Positions 63,750 to 64,000 of a DNA stretch of 64,000 nucleotides are shown here, one piece after another. The DNA comes from Blastobasis lacticolella (Eukaryota; Arthropoda; Insecta; Lepidoptera; Blastobasidae): NCBI GenBank assembly GCA_905147135.1, contig LR990046.1, forward strand, positions 10,136,501 to 10,200,500. The letters run 5' to 3'. A program made the position numbers and the translations under genes. Positions within the stretch are counted from its first letter, which is position 1, and every line of letters starts with the position of its first letter. The notes beneath the pieces were generated by a model. It saw only the letters and a program-made list of their open reading frames with translations. It was not told where the DNA came from and did not search any database.

Positions 63750-64000
63750 TGGAAGGATTTCGCTAGTTCAACACAGGATTGACACTGGGAACGAAAGACC
63801 CACCCGCCTGCGAGCAAGGCAAATATAAATCGCAAAAGAAAAACAAGTTCAGGAGCTATAATAGTAGACCTTATTTATTCATGAGAAGAAATTGTTATAG
63901 AACCGTCTGCAAGTCCATAGTGTTCACCAGTCGTCTTAGTCAAGAAGAAAGATGACAGCACACGATTTTGCGTGAACTACCGCCGACTAAATGAAATCAC
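63750..64000 (+). pseudogene. Ty3/gypsy pol, start of RT, cut by window end
   Basis: The plus strand reads VQHRIDTGNERPTRLRARQ, then EIVIEPSASP, stop, SPVVLVKKKDDSTRFCVNYR and RLNEIT at the window edge. These are the protease-RT linker and first RT block of Ty3/gypsy pol. The stop at about 63937 stands where relatives have Trp, and other stops lie near 63830-63870, so the copy is inactive at least here. The rest lies outside the window. Confidence 0.85.

Overview
The window looks like repeat-rich, AT-rich nuclear DNA of a moth or butterfly (Lepidoptera). This rests on many copies of repeat types common in Lepidoptera: tRNA-headed SINEs, LINE 3' ends with ATGATGATG tails, the CGCCCACTGCTGGGCATA LINE end, and GTGCAGTCGTTT-type tails. 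No bacterial operons, rRNA genes or CRISPR arrays were seen. Nearly everything with coding potential is a broken transposable element. The one confident host exon is the last exon of a LITAF-domain gene (59840-60191, minus).

Layout. 1-4.3 kb: unexplained DNA with tandem repeats and GC-rich palindromes. 4.3-5.3 kb: decayed Ty3-type gag/protease. 5.3-6.2 kb: a dispersed repeat ending in a CCCTAC minisatellite, then LINE 3'UTR remains. 6.7-10 kb: a 5S-headed SINE, then a Jockey-like LINE with a DNA transposon in its 3'UTR. 11-24 kb: SINEs, LINE ends, tandem repeats, a P-element-like transposase remnant and a few exon-like islands. 24-32.5 kb: hairpin, LINE scraps and three linked copies of repeat B. 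32.6-33.7 kb: mariner with an internal deletion. 34.1-36.7 kb: a second copy of the Jockey-like 3'UTR, split by a CR1-like LINE and a MITE. 36.9-41.3 kb: minus-strand errantivirus-like pol and env, 5' truncated.

41.36-46.34 kb: a near-perfect 2,489-bp tandem duplication of a LINE/SINE mosaic. 46.4-48.2 kb holds the 5' half of the same minus-strand LINE (ORF1 with a PHD-like finger and FP25K-like C-terminus, then endonuclease). 50-52.3 kb: SINE and LINE repeats. 52.7-55.4 kb: at least three broken, apparently intronless protein-tyrosine-phosphatase sequences resembling the bracovirus PTP family. 57-61 kb: MITE, SINEs, a Copia integrase scrap, the LITAF exon and a LINE RT scrap. The window ends inside a Ty3/gypsy pol.

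Insertion order can be read directly. The Jockey-like 3'UTR occurs twice, and each copy is the empty site for the other's insertions. These give 3-bp target duplications for a DNA transposon (GAC) and a MITE (CAG), and a probable 4-bp one for a LINE (ATAG). The most unusual content is the PTP cluster, which suggests an old bracovirus-derived insertion in a lepidopteran genome.
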